A stretch of 23,020 bases of DNA from Planctomycetaceae bacterium UBA6172 (GTDB lineage Bacteria > Planctomycetota > Planctomycetia > Pirellulales > Pirellulaceae): NCBI GenBank assembly GCA_002422955.1, contig DITY01000339.1:1-23020 (forward strand), read 5' to 3'. This document shows, one piece after another, positions 21,774 through 23,020 of the stretch (position 1 is the stretch's first letter; each line of letters starts with the position of its first letter). The notes under the pieces were generated by a model. That model was not told the DNA's origin and ran no database searches. It saw nothing but the letters and a program-made list of their open reading frames with translations. Position numbers and translations under genes: made by a program.

Positions 21774-23020
21774 ATGTCGGTCAATCAACAAACGGTAGAA
21801 GAAACCAAGCAGCAGATTCGTGGCCTGGTCAACGAAATCGCCGCGTTGTCCAAGAGCGGTGCGACGGCTGAGGAGTTTTATCCGGAATTATTGCAGCGGA
21901 TCGTGACCGCCTTGGCGGCAGCGGGTGGCGCGGTGTGGTTGCTCGACGAAGACCGGCAACTGAGGCTGCAGTATCACATCAACGCCGAGCCGACGATCAT
22001 CGCCCCCGATGGCGAGGATGCGGAGCGCCACCGGCGGCTGATCCGGCGGGTCGCGATGACCGGGCAATCGTTGTTGGTCCCGCCCTATTCCGGCACGACC
22101 GATGGGGATGCCGAGGGAAATCCGACGCGGTGGTTGTTGGTGCTGTCGCCGCTCAAGCATGATGGCAACGCCGACGGGCTGATCGAGGTTTTTCAGCGTC
22201 CCGATACCGCTCCGGAAACCCAAAAAGGTTACATCCGCTTCCTGCAGCAGATGTGTGAATTGGCGGCCGAATGGCTGCGGAGCCAAAAATTACGACTGTT
22301 CAGCGACCGACAGGTGCTCTGGCAGCAGGCGGATTCGTTCGCCCGCGCGGCACACGAGTCACTGGATCTGAAGGAGACCGCATTCATTGTCGCCAACGAA
22401 GGCCGCCGATTGGTCGGCTGTGACCGCGTGAGCGTGGCGATTAAGCGAGGCAATCAGTGCCGGGTGCAGGCGATCAGCGGCCAGGACACGATCGAAAGCC
22501 GGTCGAATATCGTCGCGGCCCTGAACCGATTGGCGACCCGGGTCGTGGCGGCGGGAGAACCGCTGTGGCATGACGGTTCGACCGAAGACCTTCCGCCGCA
22601 GATCGAGGAGGCGCTCGAGGAGTACGTCGACTTGTCCTACGGCCGAAACATCGCGGTGCTACCCTTGCGTCAGCCCCAGCGAGCCGGCAAGCAGGAGCAG
22701 GGTGCGGCGGGTGAGGTCGACCGGGACAACGCGCACCGTGGCGACGTGATCGGCGCCTTGATCGTCGAACAGATCGAAAGCGACCTTCCGGCGGACGTGT
22801 TTCGCGCGCGGGTCGATCTGTTGTACGAGCATGGCACCCGAGCGATCGCCAACTCGCTGTCGCATAGCAACCTCTTCATGATGCCGGTTTGGCGGACGCT
22901 CGGCAAAACGTCGAGCCTGTTCAAGGGGCGACTGCTCCCCAAAACGGTCGCCGTGCTGGTCGGCTTGGCGGCGGTGACCATCGGTCTGATTTTTATCCCG
23001 ATGGAGCTGGAGTTAGAAGC
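21774..23020 (+). CDS. GAF-domain membrane-fusion protein (HlyD/periplasmic adaptor-like), 3' end cut by window
   Basis: The frame is open from ATG 21774 to the window edge (415 codons plus two bases), so the C-terminus is missing. A first GAF-like domain is at about 30-170 (AAGGAVWLLDEDRQLRLQYHIN, a core of hydrophobic strands, GLIEVFQR). A second is at about 185-360 (LDLKETAFIVANEGRRLVGC, DRVSVAIKRG, GALIVEQIE). The single predicted membrane helix at 390-410 (TVAVLVGLAAVTIGLIFIP) follows a basic stretch (GRLLPK), so the GAF part faces the cytosol and the rest would be exported. The residues after the helix (MELELEA) match the start of HlyD-like adaptors in planctomycetes as I remember them. 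It would link a secretion or efflux pump to an internal ligand sensor, but the adaptor assignment depends on sequence outside the window. No strong Shine-Dalgarno sequence is seen. Confidence 0.8.
   Translation, partial: MSVNQQTVEETKQQIRGLVNEIAALSKSGATAEEFYPELLQRIVTALAAAGGAVWLLDEDRQLRLQYHINAEPTIIAPDGEDAERHRRLIRRVAMTGQSLLVPPYSGTTDGDAEGNPTRWLLVLSPLKHDGNADGLIEVFQRPDTAPETQKGYIRFLQQMCELAAEWLRSQKLRLFSDRQVLWQQADSFARAAHESLDLKETAFIVANEGRRLVGCDRVSVAIKRGNQCRVQAISGQDTIESRSNIVAALNRLATRVVAAGEPLWHDGSTEDLPPQIEEALEEYVDLSYGRNIAVLPLRQPQRAGKQEQGAAGEVDRDNAHRGDVIGALIVEQIESDLPADVFRARVDLLYEHGTRAIANSLSHSNLFMMPVWRTLGKTSSLFKGRLLPKTVAVLVGLAAVTIGLIFIPMELELE

Noticed and set aside
1..23020. CRISPR arrays, insertion sequences, prophage or defence genes
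   Set aside because: No regularly spaced repeats, transposase motifs, terminal repeats with target duplications, or nuclease/toxin-antitoxin motifs were seen on either strand.

Overview
The window looks like a chromosomal segment of a planctomycete, probably of the Pirellulales. The basis is family content, not a database search. The DNA is GC-rich. It carries three consecutive secreted sulfatases, a giant secreted ThuA / NPCBM-like / beta-propeller / HEAT / cytochrome c protein of the PVC heme-binding type, a Ser/Thr kinase with a receiver-like tail, and a GAF-containing HlyD-type adaptor. These are typical of Planctomycetes. Most start codons lack a strong Shine-Dalgarno sequence, and the heads of several transcription units carry TAnnnT -10-like hexamers.

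Layout. 75-2523 (- strand): two overlapping PLP-dependent trans-sulfuration enzymes, one cystathionine gamma-synthase-like and one lyase-like. 2524-2964: non-coding, with divergent promoter candidates. 2965-4308 (+): secreted protein of unknown function. 4447-4926 (-): BCP-type peroxiredoxin. 5065-7574 (+): rsfS and argS, with stop and start codons overlapping by one base. 7575-7894: non-coding, AT-rich. 7895-8275 (+): small Lys/Ala-rich protein followed by a textbook intrinsic terminator. 8639-10138 (+): Ser/Thr kinase with a degenerate receiver domain. 10270-14799 (+): the ThuA/propeller/cytochrome protein. 15027-16323 (+): bifunctional-nuclease-family (DUF151) gene and panC. 16461-20817 (+): operon of three sulfatases. 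20913-21566 (-): uncharacterised protein with a CPECG motif. 21774 to the right edge (+): 5' part of a GAF-domain membrane-fusion (HlyD-like) protein, cut by the window end.

How the genes fit together. Housekeeping functions (methionine/cysteine metabolism, translation, pantothenate synthesis, peroxide defence) alternate with secreted catabolic enzymes. The sulfatase operon and the ThuA/propeller/cytochrome protein fit a cell that degrades sulfated polysaccharides, but no glycoside hydrolase or sulfatase-maturing enzyme lies in the window.

I see no clear-cut new multi-gene system. The best candidates for something under-described are: the third sulfatase, with Cys-Arg-Pro-Ser-Leu in place of the C-x-P-S-R maturation motif; the kinase fused to a receiver domain lacking its phosphoacceptor; the large Ala-rich insertion in ArgS; the histone-H1-like small protein; the GAF-HlyD fusion; and the orphan CPECG protein behind a dyad-symmetric AT-rich element. 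There is no tRNA, rRNA, CRISPR array or recognisable insertion sequence.
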